The translations under genes were made by a program, and so were the position numbers. The notes under the pieces were generated by a model. The model made no database searches. It was not told where the DNA came from and saw nothing but the letters and a program-made list of their open reading frames with translations. 64,000 nucleotides of DNA from Aphanothece hegewaldii CCALA 016 (lineage in GTDB: Bacteria > Cyanobacteriota > Cyanobacteriia > Cyanobacteriales > Microcystaceae): NCBI RefSeq assembly GCF_003007785.1, contig NZ_PXOH01000001.1:248001-312000 (forward strand). The letters are read 5' to 3'. Each line of letters starts with the position of its first letter. Position 1 is the stretch's first letter. Positions 34,894 through 43,733 of the stretch are shown in pieces.

Positions 34894-35955
34894 ATGGAAT
34901 TACTGACGGTTGGCGATCCTACTCCTGATTTTACAACAGCCTCTACTACCAATCCCCAATATCATTTTAATACAGTAGCTGGTCGATATGTTGTGTTATG
35001 TTTTTTTCAGTCAGCAGTCAATGAATTGAGTCAACAAATATTAAGAGAACTATTCCAGTATCGAGCATTATTTGATGATGAAAACGTTTGTTTTTTTGGT
35101 GTTAGTAGTGATCCAGAAGATGAGAAATTTTCGCGGGTACAGCAGCAGTTACCAGGTATACGATTTTTGTGGGACTTTGAACAAACTGTAAGTAAATTAT
35201 TTGGTGCAAGCGAACAATGTACCTATATTCTGGATGAACGTCTTAGAGTCTTAGCGGTATTTCCCTTTCATCGGGAACCGAGTTATCATGTTGCTAAAAT
35301 ACTAGATTTTTTCTCACGTTTACCCGTTTTTCCTTCTGCTACAACAGCAAATCTTCAAGCACCAATTTTAGTGATTCCGCGCATCTTTGAACCACAACTA
35401 TGTCAAGCATTAATTCATTATTACGCGCATAATGGTGGAGAAGAATCAGGGTTTATGCAGGAAGTGGAAGGACGTACTGTTGGTGTGATGGAAAATAGTT
35501 TTAAACGTCGTCGAGATCAAGATATATTAGACAAAAAACTGCGTGAACTGACTGCATATCGCATTTATAAGCGTTTAGTCCCTGAAATTCATAAAGCTTT
35601 TCAGTTCAAAGCAACACGAATCGAACGAAATCTTATTGCTTGTTATGATAGCAAATCGGGGGGTTTTTTCCGTCCTCATCGAGATAATACAACCAAAGGA
35701 ACCATACACCGTAAGTTTGCTGTATCGTTAAATCTTAATACAGGAGAATATGAAGGGGGTTTTTTACGTTTTCCCGAATTTGGCCGTCAACTTTATACTG
35801 TAGAAGCGGGGGGGGCGATGGTTTTTTCCTGTTCCCTGTTACATGAAGCGACTCCAGTAACAAAAGGAAAACGCTACGTGTACTTAACTTTTCTCTATAA
35901 TGATGAAGCGGCACAAATTAGAGAAAAATATCAACATTTAGTCGGTGAAAACTAG
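34894..35955 (+). CDS. Redoxin-like domain fused to 2OG-Fe(II) oxygenase
   Basis: A 353-residue two-domain protein. Residues 1-140 resemble AhpC/TSA peroxiredoxins (VGDPTPDFTTAST, VVLCFFQSAVNELSQQIL, FFGVSSDPEDEKF), but the peroxidatic Cys position reads QSAVNE, so peroxidase activity is unlikely. Residues about 160-353 are a prolyl-4-hydroxylase-like oxygenase. Iron ligands are in FFRPHRDNTT and SLLHEATPV, and the 2OG-binding Arg is in KGKRYVYLTF. The oxygenase appears complete, the redoxin part degenerate or repurposed. Its stop overlaps the convergent FHA-reductase gene by 4 bp. Confidence 0.8.
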   Translation: MELLTVGDPTPDFTTASTTNPQYHFNTVAGRYVVLCFFQSAVNELSQQILRELFQYRALFDDENVCFFGVSSDPEDEKFSRVQQQLPGIRFLWDFEQTVSKLFGASEQCTYILDERLRVLAVFPFHREPSYHVAKILDFFSRLPVFPSATTANLQAPILVIPRIFEPQLCQALIHYYAHNGGEESGFMQEVEGRTVGVMENSFKRRRDQDILDKKLRELTAYRIYKRLVPEIHKAFQFKATRIERNLIACYDSKSGGFFRPHRDNTTKGTIHRKFAVSLNLNTGEYEGGFLRFPEFGRQLYTVEAGGAMVFSCSLLHEATPVTKGKRYVYLTFLYNDEAAQIREKYQHLVGEN

Positions 35956-37466
35956 GTTTCTAAGACAATTTTTCCCACTGGATGAGCAATACAGGTTAGG
36001 ATATATCCATCTGTTTTGTCACTCCCAGATAGTCCATCGGGATCGCATTCGTAGGTAATTTCTCCTTCTAGTTTTCTCACTTTACAGGTTCCACAATTTC
36101 CACTTCGGCAAAGTGACGCTATGTTTACTCCTTCAAGTTCGGCAATGTCTAAAATAGGTTCAGATGAACTACATTGAATTTCTTTATTTGATTGAGAAAA
36201 GACAATACAAGCTTCACTTTTTACAGTTGCTTTTTTTGGACTGCCAAAACTTTCTTCAAAATAATTATTAATCTCAAAACTATTTTGTTGTAGCAAAGTT
36301 TTAGTATTTTTCCTAAATTCATGTGGTCCACAAACATAAATAGCACGTTCTTTATAATCGGGTGCAATCTGCTGTATCATAGCTTCATCTATGTGACCTG
36401 TTAAACCATTCCATGTTTCACGAGTGAGGGTTACAGCAAGTTTAAATCGAGGATTTTGAGTCGCTAATAAGTTTAGTTCTTGAGCAAATATTAAATCTTG
36501 AGAAGTTTTGGCACTATGAAAAAAAATAATATCACGATCGGTCGCTGTATCATATAGCCAGCGCGACATCGACATCATCGGAGTAATACCGCTTCCTGCC
36601 GAAATAAATAATAATTTTTTGCTATTATGATCCACACAAGTAAATTTTCCCCTAGGTGGATTGATTTTAATTTCACTGCCTATTTTAATGTTGTTATGTA
36701 ACCATTGAGAAACTAATCCAAGGGGATTATTTTTAACTGTTATTTCTAATACATGAAAACGAGAAGGAGTGGAAGAAATAGTATATGATCGTTTTATTTG
36801 TTTTCCATCAATTTCTAAGTTTATGGTGACAAATTGTCCTGGTTTATAATTAAATATAATATCTGGAACAGCGCTCAAACGGAAGGTTTTTACATCATGA
36901 GTTTCTTGTATAATTCCAACGCATTTAACTATAATTTCTCCTGTTGTCCATTTATTTTCTGACAAGAGAGGAACTGAAGAAGTAACAGGATAAGGAAGTG
37001 TGGATACAGAAGTAATTATATTTTCGGGTGGCGTTTTTTGTTTTAAACGATTTTTGAGTTGCTCTAAACGATTAGATTTTTTTTCTGAGGTTTGTTTGGG
37101 TTTTGTCGTAGATGGTATAATGTTTTTTTGTGGTTTTATTTTTCCTTCTAAAGAAATACTATCAATAATTATAATAAATTCTTGTAACCTAATAATATCA
37201 TTAGTTCCTAGTAAATATTGTTCGTTTTCGGCAACAGTTTCATCATTAAATTGTATATATTTTATCGGTGCGTAAGGAATAAAATAATATTCTTGCTCTT
37301 GAATTAATATTTCTCCTTGTATTTCTTCTATTTCAGGGCTAGGTAAAATAATATTACACTGAGAAGAACGTCCAATAAGATAATTATTTTGACTAGAATC
37401 TGATAAAAATTCTAATTCTTGAGTTTCTCTGGGTTTTTTAGAGTTAAATATTTTTAACTTTAACAT
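35952..37466 (-). CDS. FHA domain - ferredoxin reductase - [2Fe-2S] ferredoxin fusion
   Basis: A 504-residue three-part protein. Residues about 5-110 form an FHA phosphothreonine-binding domain (LIGRSSQCNIIL, then a beta-rich stretch). A Pro/Lys linker leads to an FAD/NAD(P)H reductase module at about 170-400, with RSYTISSTPS for FAD binding, SAGSGITPMMSM and YVCGPHEFRKN. The C-terminus is a plant-type ferredoxin with CRSGNCGTCKVRKL and a fourth Cys in YILTCIAHP. Reductase-ferredoxin fusions are common (Hcr-like); the FHA domain in front is unusual. It lies downstream of a partner-switching gene group on the same strand, suggesting phospho-dependent control of an electron-transfer enzyme. Confidence 0.85.
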   Translation of the reverse strand: MLKLKIFNSKKPRETQELEFLSDSSQNNYLIGRSSQCNIILPSPEIEEIQGEILIQEQEYYFIPYAPIKYIQFNDETVAENEQYLLGTNDIIRLQEFIIIIDSISLEGKIKPQKNIIPSTTKPKQTSEKKSNRLEQLKNRLKQKTPPENIITSVSTLPYPVTSSVPLLSENKWTTGEIIVKCVGIIQETHDVKTFRLSAVPDIIFNYKPGQFVTINLEIDGKQIKRSYTISSTPSRFHVLEITVKNNPLGLVSQWLHNNIKIGSEIKINPPRGKFTCVDHNSKKLLFISAGSGITPMMSMSRWLYDTATDRDIIFFHSAKTSQDLIFAQELNLLATQNPRFKLAVTLTRETWNGLTGHIDEAMIQQIAPDYKERAIYVCGPHEFRKNTKTLLQQNSFEINNYFEESFGSPKKATVKSEACIVFSQSNKEIQCSSSEPILDIAELEGVNIASLCRSGNCGTCKVRKLEGEITYECDPDGLSGSDKTDGYILTCIAHPVGKIVLET

Positions 37467-37520
37467 TAGCTATTTTTTTATACTTCACAAGAATTTTAAT
37501 AATATTAATTGATTAATTTG

Positions 37521-37610
37521 TAGGAGTTTGGTTTCCCAATCCAACCAATTGCTCTAATTTATTAACAATAATTTAAAATGGTTTGTCTGCGTTTGGTTTT
37601 CCAACCCAAC
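37521..37610. repeat. Decayed copies of the GGGTTTGG hairpin repeat
   Basis: GTAGGAGTTTGGTTTCCC followed by AATCC, and GTTTGGTTTTCCAACCC, resemble the cleaner hairpins at 51.0-51.2 and 52.6 kb with several substitutions. They lie between two minus-strand genes. Probably old, inactive repeats. Confidence 0.4.
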
Positions 37611-37633
37611 TATTTAACATCATTACTCATGAT

Positions 37634-38122
37634 TTAAGCAAAATGTTTTGTATCATTTTTAATTTGTTTAAGTTTCTGTAATTTGTGTTTTAATGATTGA
37701 AAAGAATCAGTTTGTATAATTTCTGCAACTTGCCGAGCTTGTTTTTTTTGATCTATTTCTATTTTTAATTCTGCAACTTGCTTTCTTAAATTTTCTTCTC
37801 TTACTTTAATTTGAATGACCATATTTTGGAAAACACGGGATAATTGTCCTAATTCATCAGTTCTTTGACTAATTTCATCTAAACTATTAATTTCAAAAGT
37901 TCCCGCTTCTACTGCTGCTGCTGCTGTCGTTATTATTTCGACTTGTTGCAAATATTTAATCATAATTTGGTTTTTTTCATAAATTTCATTTTCCAGATCT
38001 GTTGAATGTTCTGTAATGGTTTCTAGAAGTATTTTTAAATCTTCTTGATCATCTTTCAAAGTTTCGATTTCTTGATTCAAATCAAAAATTTGTAAGATAT
38101 ATTTTTCTGCATTTATGCCCAT
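37634..38122 (-). CDS. Soluble HAMP/coiled-coil signalling protein
   Basis: A 162-residue protein without a membrane segment. The first third is coiled coil, the middle (VEIITTAAAAVEAGTFEINS, then LDEISQRTDELGQLSRVFQN) is a HAMP-like parallel bundle, and a second coiled coil follows, ending QSLKHKLQKLKQIKND. Free HAMP proteins of this kind in cyanobacteria often sit beside PP2C phosphatases, STAS proteins or adenylate cyclases. It is the fourth member of the minus-strand group starting with the phosphatase at 40405 and could be a scaffold or sensor. No enzymatic motif. Confidence 0.65.
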   Translation of the reverse strand: MGINAEKYILQIFDLNQEIETLKDDQEDLKILLETITEHSTDLENEIYEKNQIMIKYLQQVEIITTAAAAVEAGTFEINSLDEISQRTDELGQLSRVFQNMVIQIKVREENLRKQVAELKIEIDQKKQARQVAEIIQTDSFQSLKHKLQKLKQIKNDTKHFA

Positions 38123-38146
38123 TTTGTTTATTTTATGCTCAATTGT

Positions 38147-38491
38147 TTAACTAATTTCTAAAATGAGACTAGGCATCAAACGTTGTAAATTTTTTAACGA
38201 TTTTCCTTGCCAAGGGACATTATCTGATCCTTTAATTAATAGCTGACTTTTGTTTAGTTTACGAATATTAATTACAAATTTAGAGAGCATACTAATACCC
38301 GAACTATTTAAAAATTCTAATCCTTTTAAATCTATGGTGATCAAAGGTTTATTTTGTAAAGCTACATCTTCAAGTAAATTAGCAATGGGTGAATAATCTT
38401 CCATTCCACTAAGTCTTAGAGAGCCTTTAAAAATAATAGTAGTTGTTGGTGAATCATAATCAATACAATAATTATCGTGCATTATTTCCAT
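38147..38491 (-). CDS. STAS domain protein (anti-sigma-factor antagonist-like)
   Basis: A 114-residue STAS domain. The helix after the central strand reads ITIDLKGLEFLNSSGISMLS; its Ser pair fits the serine phosphorylated in SpoIIAA/RsbV proteins. The C-terminal half (SQLLIKGSDNVPWQGKSLKN) is cyanobacterial in style, as in the Synechocystis slr1856/slr1859 group. It precedes the HAMP gene by 24 bp and follows the ATPase by 43 bp, so the three are likely one transcript. Either of two Met codons three residues apart could be the start. Confidence 0.78.
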   Translation of the reverse strand: MEIMHDNYCIDYDSPTTTIIFKGSLRLSGMEDYSPIANLLEDVALQNKPLITIDLKGLEFLNSSGISMLSKFVINIRKLNKSQLLIKGSDNVPWQGKSLKNLQRLMPSLILEIS

Positions 38492-38534
38492 AATCTTCTA
38501 GTGTTTCAAATCGAGAGTTTTGTCAGAATTTATT

Positions 38535-39122
38535 TTAAGCGGTTAACTGAACCATCGTTGTTACAATTGTAACTTTTGATGCCGATAGTGTTTCAATTTT
38601 CCAACCTAATTTCGCCAAATAATCATACATAATTGTAATTAATCCTAGTCCTGAATTCGTTGTATAATTTTCCTGTTCAGCTTCAGCTACTTTTTCTAAT
38701 TGCTGTATATAAAGTTCTCCTAAATCCGATTCTAGTAATTCTTTAATAACACTTTGAAACCGTTCTAAGATGGCTAATTCTATACAATTCTTAGAAAAAA
38801 GAATAATTGTCTCATTAAGCAAATGAATGCCAAATTTAATGGGATATTCCGAAGATTGATCATGAAACTTCATAGCATTTTCTAGTAACTCATTTGCAAT
38901 ATAGCTGACAGCACTTTTTAATTCAGCTTGTTTTTTAATCGTACTGGGATCGTCTTCACTGATGGGAAAAAAAGTTCCCATATAATCAGCGACAAAATCA
39001 GCCGATAAACCATTATTTCGCCAACGTTGCTTAAGGGGAATTGAACTAGGGGCAAAACTAATCAATAAAAATTGTTGATTGACGAGAAGTTCTTCTTCAT
39101 AATCTCCATAAATTTGTATCAT
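38535..39122 (-). CDS. GHKL-type ATPase, likely switch kinase (RsbW-like)
   Basis: A 195-residue protein with a short histidine-kinase-like ATPase fold. The N-box is ANELLENAMKFHDQ near residue 77, and a G-box-like TNSGLGLITIMYDYLAKLGW lies near the C-terminus. There is no phospho-acceptor His domain. Similar proteins (slr1861-like) pair with STAS antagonists and PP2C phosphatases in cyanobacterial partner-switching systems. The neighbours supply exactly those partners, and the expected role is phosphorylation of the STAS protein. Confidence 0.7.
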   Translation of the reverse strand: MIQIYGDYEEELLVNQQFLLISFAPSSIPLKQRWRNNGLSADFVADYMGTFFPISEDDPSTIKKQAELKSAVSYIANELLENAMKFHDQSSEYPIKFGIHLLNETIILFSKNCIELAILERFQSVIKELLESDLGELYIQQLEKVAEAEQENYTTNSGLGLITIMYDYLAKLGWKIETLSASKVTIVTTMVQLTA

Positions 39123-39223
39123 TGCTTGGCGATCGCATCATAACAGTTATTACTTTTCTAAGGTTAGATTACCCATAAATCACCAAAAAAGTAACAATTT
39201 TGGCAAACCGCAAGACTTAATTG

Positions 39224-40405
39224 TTATTGTTGTTTAATTACCACAAGAGTCAGATCATCGTAAACAGTATTTCCACTAATATGACGACGAACATCATTAA
39301 CAATAATCTGTTTGATTTCATGTGCAGAAAAAAGCCAACTTTGACTGACTATTTCACAAAGTCTTTCTAGTCCGTATAATTCTCCCCATTCGTTTTCAGC
39401 TTCCGTAATTCCATCAGTATAGAGAACAACTATATCACCCGTTTCTAAGTAAATTTCCGTTTCATGCAAAAACTCGCTGATATCTTCTACTAAACCTAGA
39501 GGAAATCCTAAATTGATCGTATCAATTAATTCAACTTTTCCCTCATTGCGAACAATAATAACCGACTCATGCTGTCCACTCAAACGAAGACGATGATCTT
39601 TGTAGTCTAGCAAAACAAGGGTTAAATTTTTATCAGAATTAATCCGTTGTACATTATCATAAATCGTTTGGTTGATTACCTGTAAAAACTTAACTGGATC
39701 TTGCTCATTTTGATTCATTAAGGTACGAATTGCCGTTTGTACCATGATCATTACAACACCGCTTTCGAGTCCATGTCCAGTAACATCACCAATGCCAATT
39801 TTTAACCCACCATTATGACACAATACATCATAATAATCACCCCCAACATCCGATGCAGGTTCCATATAGCCCGCAATTTCTAAATCATGAATTTGCTTTA
39901 ATTCTTTGTCTTTGGGTAAAATCATTTGTTGTAAGCGTCGTGTAATTTCAAGTTCGGCACTTAAACGTAAATTTTCTTCTTTTAATCGTTCTTCAGCTTC
40001 TTTGCGTTTGAGTAGGTTAATATAGGCTTGGGAATGATAGCGAATTCGTGCCACCATTTCCACTGCATCTGGTAACTTGACTAAATAATCATTCGCCCCT
40101 AATTCAAAAGCTTTAGCCTTAATAATTGGATCTTCATTACTCGAAAGGACAATGAGAGGAATATCACGAGTGGTTGCATCTTTTGCCCGCAGAAAACGCA
40201 CGAGGGTTAATCCGTCTAAATCGGGCATGACCAGATCTTGTAAAATAACCGTAGGCTGGATCTCTTGTGCCATTTTTAAGGCTTTGGTTGCATCCTGACA
40301 GTAGTAATAAATAATATCTTCGTGTTTAGCCAAAATTTGACGAATGGCTTCACCAACCATCAGTTGATCATCAATAAGTAAAACGGTGATCGTAGTATAA
40401 CTCAA
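39224..40405 (-). CDS. Response-regulator receiver fused to PP2C-type (SpoIIE/RsbU) phosphatase
   Basis: A 393-residue two-domain protein. The receiver has the acidic DD near residue 12 (VLLIDDQL), a phospho-acceptor Asp in VILQDLVMPDLDGL near residue 56, Ser in IVLSSNED, and Lys in DYLVKLP. A coiled-coil linker (EERLKEENLRLSAELEITRR) leads to the phosphatase, with metal-binding Asp residues in ASDVGGDYYDVL, IGIGDVTGHGLESG, VVLYTDGITEA and TVYDDLTLVVI. This is the RsbU-type member of the module. It would dephosphorylate the STAS protein when its receiver is phosphorylated. Confidence 0.9.
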   Translation of the reverse strand: MSYTTITVLLIDDQLMVGEAIRQILAKHEDIIYYYCQDATKALKMAQEIQPTVILQDLVMPDLDGLTLVRFLRAKDATTRDIPLIVLSSNEDPIIKAKAFELGANDYLVKLPDAVEMVARIRYHSQAYINLLKRKEAEERLKEENLRLSAELEITRRLQQMILPKDKELKQIHDLEIAGYMEPASDVGGDYYDVLCHNGGLKIGIGDVTGHGLESGVVMIMVQTAIRTLMNQNEQDPVKFLQVINQTIYDNVQRINSDKNLTLVLLDYKDHRLRLSGQHESVIIVRNEGKVELIDTINLGFPLGLVEDISEFLHETEIYLETGDIVVLYTDGITEAENEWGELYGLERLCEIVSQSWLFSAHEIKQIIVNDVRRHISGNTVYDDLTLVVIKQQ

Positions 40406-40452
40406 GATTTTTTCTATCTTTATTATTTAAACTAGCCTACTGCAATCTTAAA

Positions 40453-42192
40453 TTATCGTTGATTTTTTTTTCTATTTCGTTTTTTATGGCGAAACATCAG
40501 CCAAATTTTAATAATTAATTCTTCAATCCAGAGAATAATCTGATCAAACCATCCTAAAAGGCTTTCTAAGAAGTGTTTCTGATACCCTGTAGGCGTGGCT
40601 TTAATTTCGACCCAATCTGGCCAATCTGACTCTGTGTTGTTATAAGAAGTAGGAAAAGGCTGATTAACACTTTCATTAACACTTTGAGGCTTTTTCGCAT
40701 CAACAGGGGGCGCAGACGTGGCTACAGGGGCAATAGACGAGGGTTTGGGAGCAACTTTTCGGAGGGCTTTAGGGGTTGCTTTTTCTTTTATTTTGACGGG
40801 TTGGGACTTTTGAAGTTGAGGAGTAGATGCAGCCGGTAAAGCGGTTACAGATGGCGTTTCAAGAACAGATTGATTGACTTGGGTGGCGGGGGTAAATAAA
40901 TCCTGCCAAGATAACCAAGGATCGGGTTCTGTTGGTTCCATAGATGGGATTTGCGGGATATCTTGGGGTATGTCTTGGGGTTTGAGTTTGGGTTCTTCCA
41001 AAGCGAGGTAATATGAAAGTGCAGATTTAATTAAAACTTGAATTGTAAAAGGATCTGCTTCTGGGTTGGTTGATTCATCACTAAGACGATTGTTGATGCG
41101 ATCGCCTATCGTATATAACCATTGTGAACCCGTTTCTTTGACTGCTTCTAAGATTTTTTGACTGGATGCCGTACCTGGTAAAATAGGTTGTTCTTTGTTT
41201 AATGTTAAAATTTCTTGTTGTTGTCCAAAGAAATAATCAACCGCAGCCCGTATTAAAACTTGTATCTTCCAAATTGGTGATTCTGCCAGTTCCGATGGCG
41301 ATTGCATTAAGGTTCGTTGTAACCATTGCGTTAAAGAAATTAAGTCTTTTTCCTCAATTACAGCTAGTTTTTCATCTATAACAAATAAAAATTGTGGTGG
41401 CATTAACTCAGATGGAGACGGTTCTATCGGAACCAGAGAAGATTCCCCAAATAAGTTAATTTCCTTCGCAATATCGCTGGTTTGTTCCCAACGCATAATC
41501 CGCCAAAACCATCGTACAGGTGGTAAAATATTTGGCCAAGTTTTTCTAAAACTCGGCATTAGTCCAGGTGTTTTCCGTATATATTTTGTGCGTAGTCTTT
41601 TTTCGTACCAATAGTTCGCAATTTCTAAACGTATACGATCTTCTAAAATTTTTTGTTGTTCGTTGGTTAAAATATCTAAAACAACATTTTCAGTGGTAAC
41701 GATCGCTAACCGATGACTATCAATAAGAGAAACAATTCCTTGAATTTGATAGGAGTTGGCGACTAAAGAACTATTAGAAGTTTGAGAAATGGCTAAATAT
41801 GATGGTTCTTGGAGTGAAAAAAAAGGAGTTTTTGACTGCAAGTGATGAATAATTAAAAGTTTTTCTTCGCCTGTTTTCTTGGGAATTATTGCATCTAAAA
41901 CCCGTTCTGTGGGAAGAAGTAAATCATCTAGTGGCGCTGTTGTTTCTTTTTTCAGACGACTGGCAATTAAACGAGGAATGTTTCTCGCGGTTTGTTTTAG
42001 CTGACGTTGGGCAAACCGTCCCGCTTGTACAAATAAATAAACGGGATACAATAAAATCTGTACACCCCATTCTACGCTTGTTTGAGCCGCATTACGCCAA
42101 GCTACGCCCGCCTTTTCTTTAAATCGTATCGAATAACGATTGAGAAAGTTAAAAAAGCGGCTTTTATAGGGACGGTTTGAAGGTAAAGACAT
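40453..42192 (-). CDS. Conserved-looking cyanobacterial protein with basic ends, unknown
   Basis: A 579-residue protein. The N-terminus is amphipathic and rich in Arg and Phe (YKSRFFNFLNRYSIRFKEKA). The C-terminus has one hydrophobic helix (SLLGWFDQIILWIEELIIKI) followed by a very basic tail, KKRNRKKNQR. The centre is a mix of helices with repeated pieces (IQVLIRAAVDYFFGQQ and IQVLIKSALSYYLALE), indicating an internal duplication, then a Pro/Ala/Lys-rich linker. I do not recognise a family function. It opens the minus-strand group that also contains the phosphatase, 47 bp downstream, and is divergent from the kai cluster. Confidence 0.65.
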   Translation of the reverse strand: MSLPSNRPYKSRFFNFLNRYSIRFKEKAGVAWRNAAQTSVEWGVQILLYPVYLFVQAGRFAQRQLKQTARNIPRLIASRLKKETTAPLDDLLLPTERVLDAIIPKKTGEEKLLIIHHLQSKTPFFSLQEPSYLAISQTSNSSLVANSYQIQGIVSLIDSHRLAIVTTENVVLDILTNEQQKILEDRIRLEIANYWYEKRLRTKYIRKTPGLMPSFRKTWPNILPPVRWFWRIMRWEQTSDIAKEINLFGESSLVPIEPSPSELMPPQFLFVIDEKLAVIEEKDLISLTQWLQRTLMQSPSELAESPIWKIQVLIRAAVDYFFGQQQEILTLNKEQPILPGTASSQKILEAVKETGSQWLYTIGDRINNRLSDESTNPEADPFTIQVLIKSALSYYLALEEPKLKPQDIPQDIPQIPSMEPTEPDPWLSWQDLFTPATQVNQSVLETPSVTALPAASTPQLQKSQPVKIKEKATPKALRKVAPKPSSIAPVATSAPPVDAKKPQSVNESVNQPFPTSYNNTESDWPDWVEIKATPTGYQKHFLESLLGWFDQIILWIEELIIKIWLMFRHKKRNRKKNQR

Positions 42193-42495
42193 CGCACAGC
42201 ATCTAGGATACTACCTGCTCTATCTTAACTCGAAGCAAGTCTGATCAAAAAAAACAAACCGAGGTACTTCTGTAGAATTATTGATGTTAGGATGACAAGA
42301 GATATCAGTCAAATTTTACAACGAATGCACTTAAAGGAAATAAATCTAACCAATAGACGAGAATAGTCAGCATTATTCGCTCTTGCTGTCTGTTGTGTTC
42401 TGATTCATATTTGTTGTGTTTTTGTTCCCACTACATCATTCAAAAATAAAAATAAAATATTATTGGTTGGCGAGAAAGCCAGTTATCTATAATTT
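42193..42495. other. Divergent spacer upstream of kaiA3, promoter region
   Basis: 303 bp between a minus-strand gene and kaiA3. It must carry the promoter of the clock cluster. GAATAGTCAGCATTATTC near 42361-42380 is an imperfect dyad. No Shine-Dalgarno precedes the kaiA3 ATG. I see no small gene. Confidence 0.45.
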
Positions 42496-43371
42496 ATGCC
42501 CGATATTTGTAAAGTTTTATTAATGAGTCATCATTCAGCCGTTGTTCGGTTAATACAGAAATTATTATCTCAGGCGGATGACTGTTCTTTGGCTCAAGAT
42601 ATTTCTTTTACTCTAACTTGTAGCAAAACGTTAGAAGAGGGACTAAATCAACTATCTAAAGAAATATTTAATGTAATTTTATTCGATTTAATGATCTCTA
42701 ATGGGGAAGATGTAAAAACATTAAATCAGCTTCGAGAACAATTTCCGCAACTGCCCATTATTGTTTACACCGATAAAACCAATGAAAATTTAATTATACA
42801 AGCTTTACAATTAGGGGCTGATGGACATCTGAGAACCGAACATTTAGACTGTAATTTACTAATTTACCAAATTCGGATCGCCATCGAACGACGTAACCAC
42901 ATCATCAAATTAGAACAAATCCAATCTAGACAACAAGAATTAGAATTTATTGAATTAGAAGAAATTATTGAGACAAATACCAGTATTACAGCGAGAATGT
43001 TTGGTGCAGAACTCCTCAGACAAAGTGTTCCTGAGTTATTCGGTGAATTAGTGCAAACCTACGGAAATTTACTAGATTTAGCCTTAGAAAAAAAAGCCTA
43101 CAAAGTTGATTATGATATTTCTGAGCAACTCCGAACCCTCGCCAACAAATTAGGTTTTCTCAAAGCCAGCCCTAGGGATGTTGTAGAAATCCATACAATT
43201 ACGTTAAAAGAGAAAAATCAAGATGTTACTTTAGCAAAAGCCCAAGCCTATGTCAGTGAAGGCAGAATTATGGTGTTAGAGTTAATGGGTCATCTTGCTT
43301 CTTTTTATCGAAAATATTACATCGGACTAAGTAATATCCACCTTGCTACTAAGACTAATCCCCGATCATAG
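42496..43371 (+). CDS. kaiA3: KaiA3-type clock protein: NarL-like receiver plus KaiA C-terminal domain
   Basis: A 291-residue chimera. Residues 5-130 resemble a NarL-type receiver rather than the pseudo-receiver of classical KaiA. Asp64 in VILFDLM and Thr92 in IIVYTDKT sit in the usual places. The acidic pair is replaced by Ser-His (LLMSHHSA) and the conserved Lys by Thr114. Residues about 165-280 match the KaiA C-terminal four-helix domain, with VVEIHTITLKEK and EGRIMVLELMGHLASFYRKY. This architecture is that of KaiA3 (Synechocystis Sll0485), which stimulates KaiC3 phosphorylation. kaiB follows after 2 bp and kaiC 69 bp later. Confidence 0.85.
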   Translation: MPDICKVLLMSHHSAVVRLIQKLLSQADDCSLAQDISFTLTCSKTLEEGLNQLSKEIFNVILFDLMISNGEDVKTLNQLREQFPQLPIIVYTDKTNENLIIQALQLGADGHLRTEHLDCNLLIYQIRIAIERRNHIIKLEQIQSRQQELEFIELEEIIETNTSITARMFGAELLRQSVPELFGELVQTYGNLLDLALEKKAYKVDYDISEQLRTLANKLGFLKASPRDVVEIHTITLKEKNQDVTLAKAQAYVSEGRIMVLELMGHLASFYRKYYIGLSNIHLATKTNPRS

Positions 43372-43373
43372 CT

Positions 43374-43664
43374 ATGAATAAATATACATTGAAACTATAC
43401 ATTACGGGTAATTCAATCAAATCACAACGAGCGATCGCTAATCTCTTTCGCATTTGCAAAGAAGAACTAGACGATCAATACATCGTAGAAATCATTGATG
43501 TTCTCGAACAACCCCAACTAGCCGAACAAGAAAAAATTCTTGTCACCCCTACCTTAATTAAACAACTTCCCCCACCTTTACAAAGGATTATCGGTGATCT
43601 CACGGATCGACAAAAAGTGATACTTGGTCTAGATATCATGCGCTATGATGCGGAATTTAACTAG
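43374..43664 (+). CDS. kaiB3: KaiB3-type clock protein
   Basis: A 96-residue thioredoxin-like KaiB. The YTLKLYITGNSIKSQRAI start, IVEIIDVLEQPQLAEQEKIL and the cis-proline region VTPTLIKQLPPPLQRIIGD are diagnostic. Length agrees with KaiB lacking the acidic tail seen in some KaiB1 proteins. KaiB switches fold to bind phosphorylated KaiC and sequester KaiA. Its position between kaiA3 and a KaiC3-like gene assigns it to KaiB3. It is only 2 bp after kaiA3, so the two are probably coupled. Confidence 0.92.
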   Translation: MNKYTLKLYITGNSIKSQRAIANLFRICKEELDDQYIVEIIDVLEQPQLAEQEKILVTPTLIKQLPPPLQRIIGDLTDRQKVILGLDIMRYDAEFN

Positions 43665-43733
43665 AAGACTTTCTTGGCAAGGTACACAGAAACAGGCAAA
43701 ATGAGCTTATAAGATTTATTCACATAAAGATTA

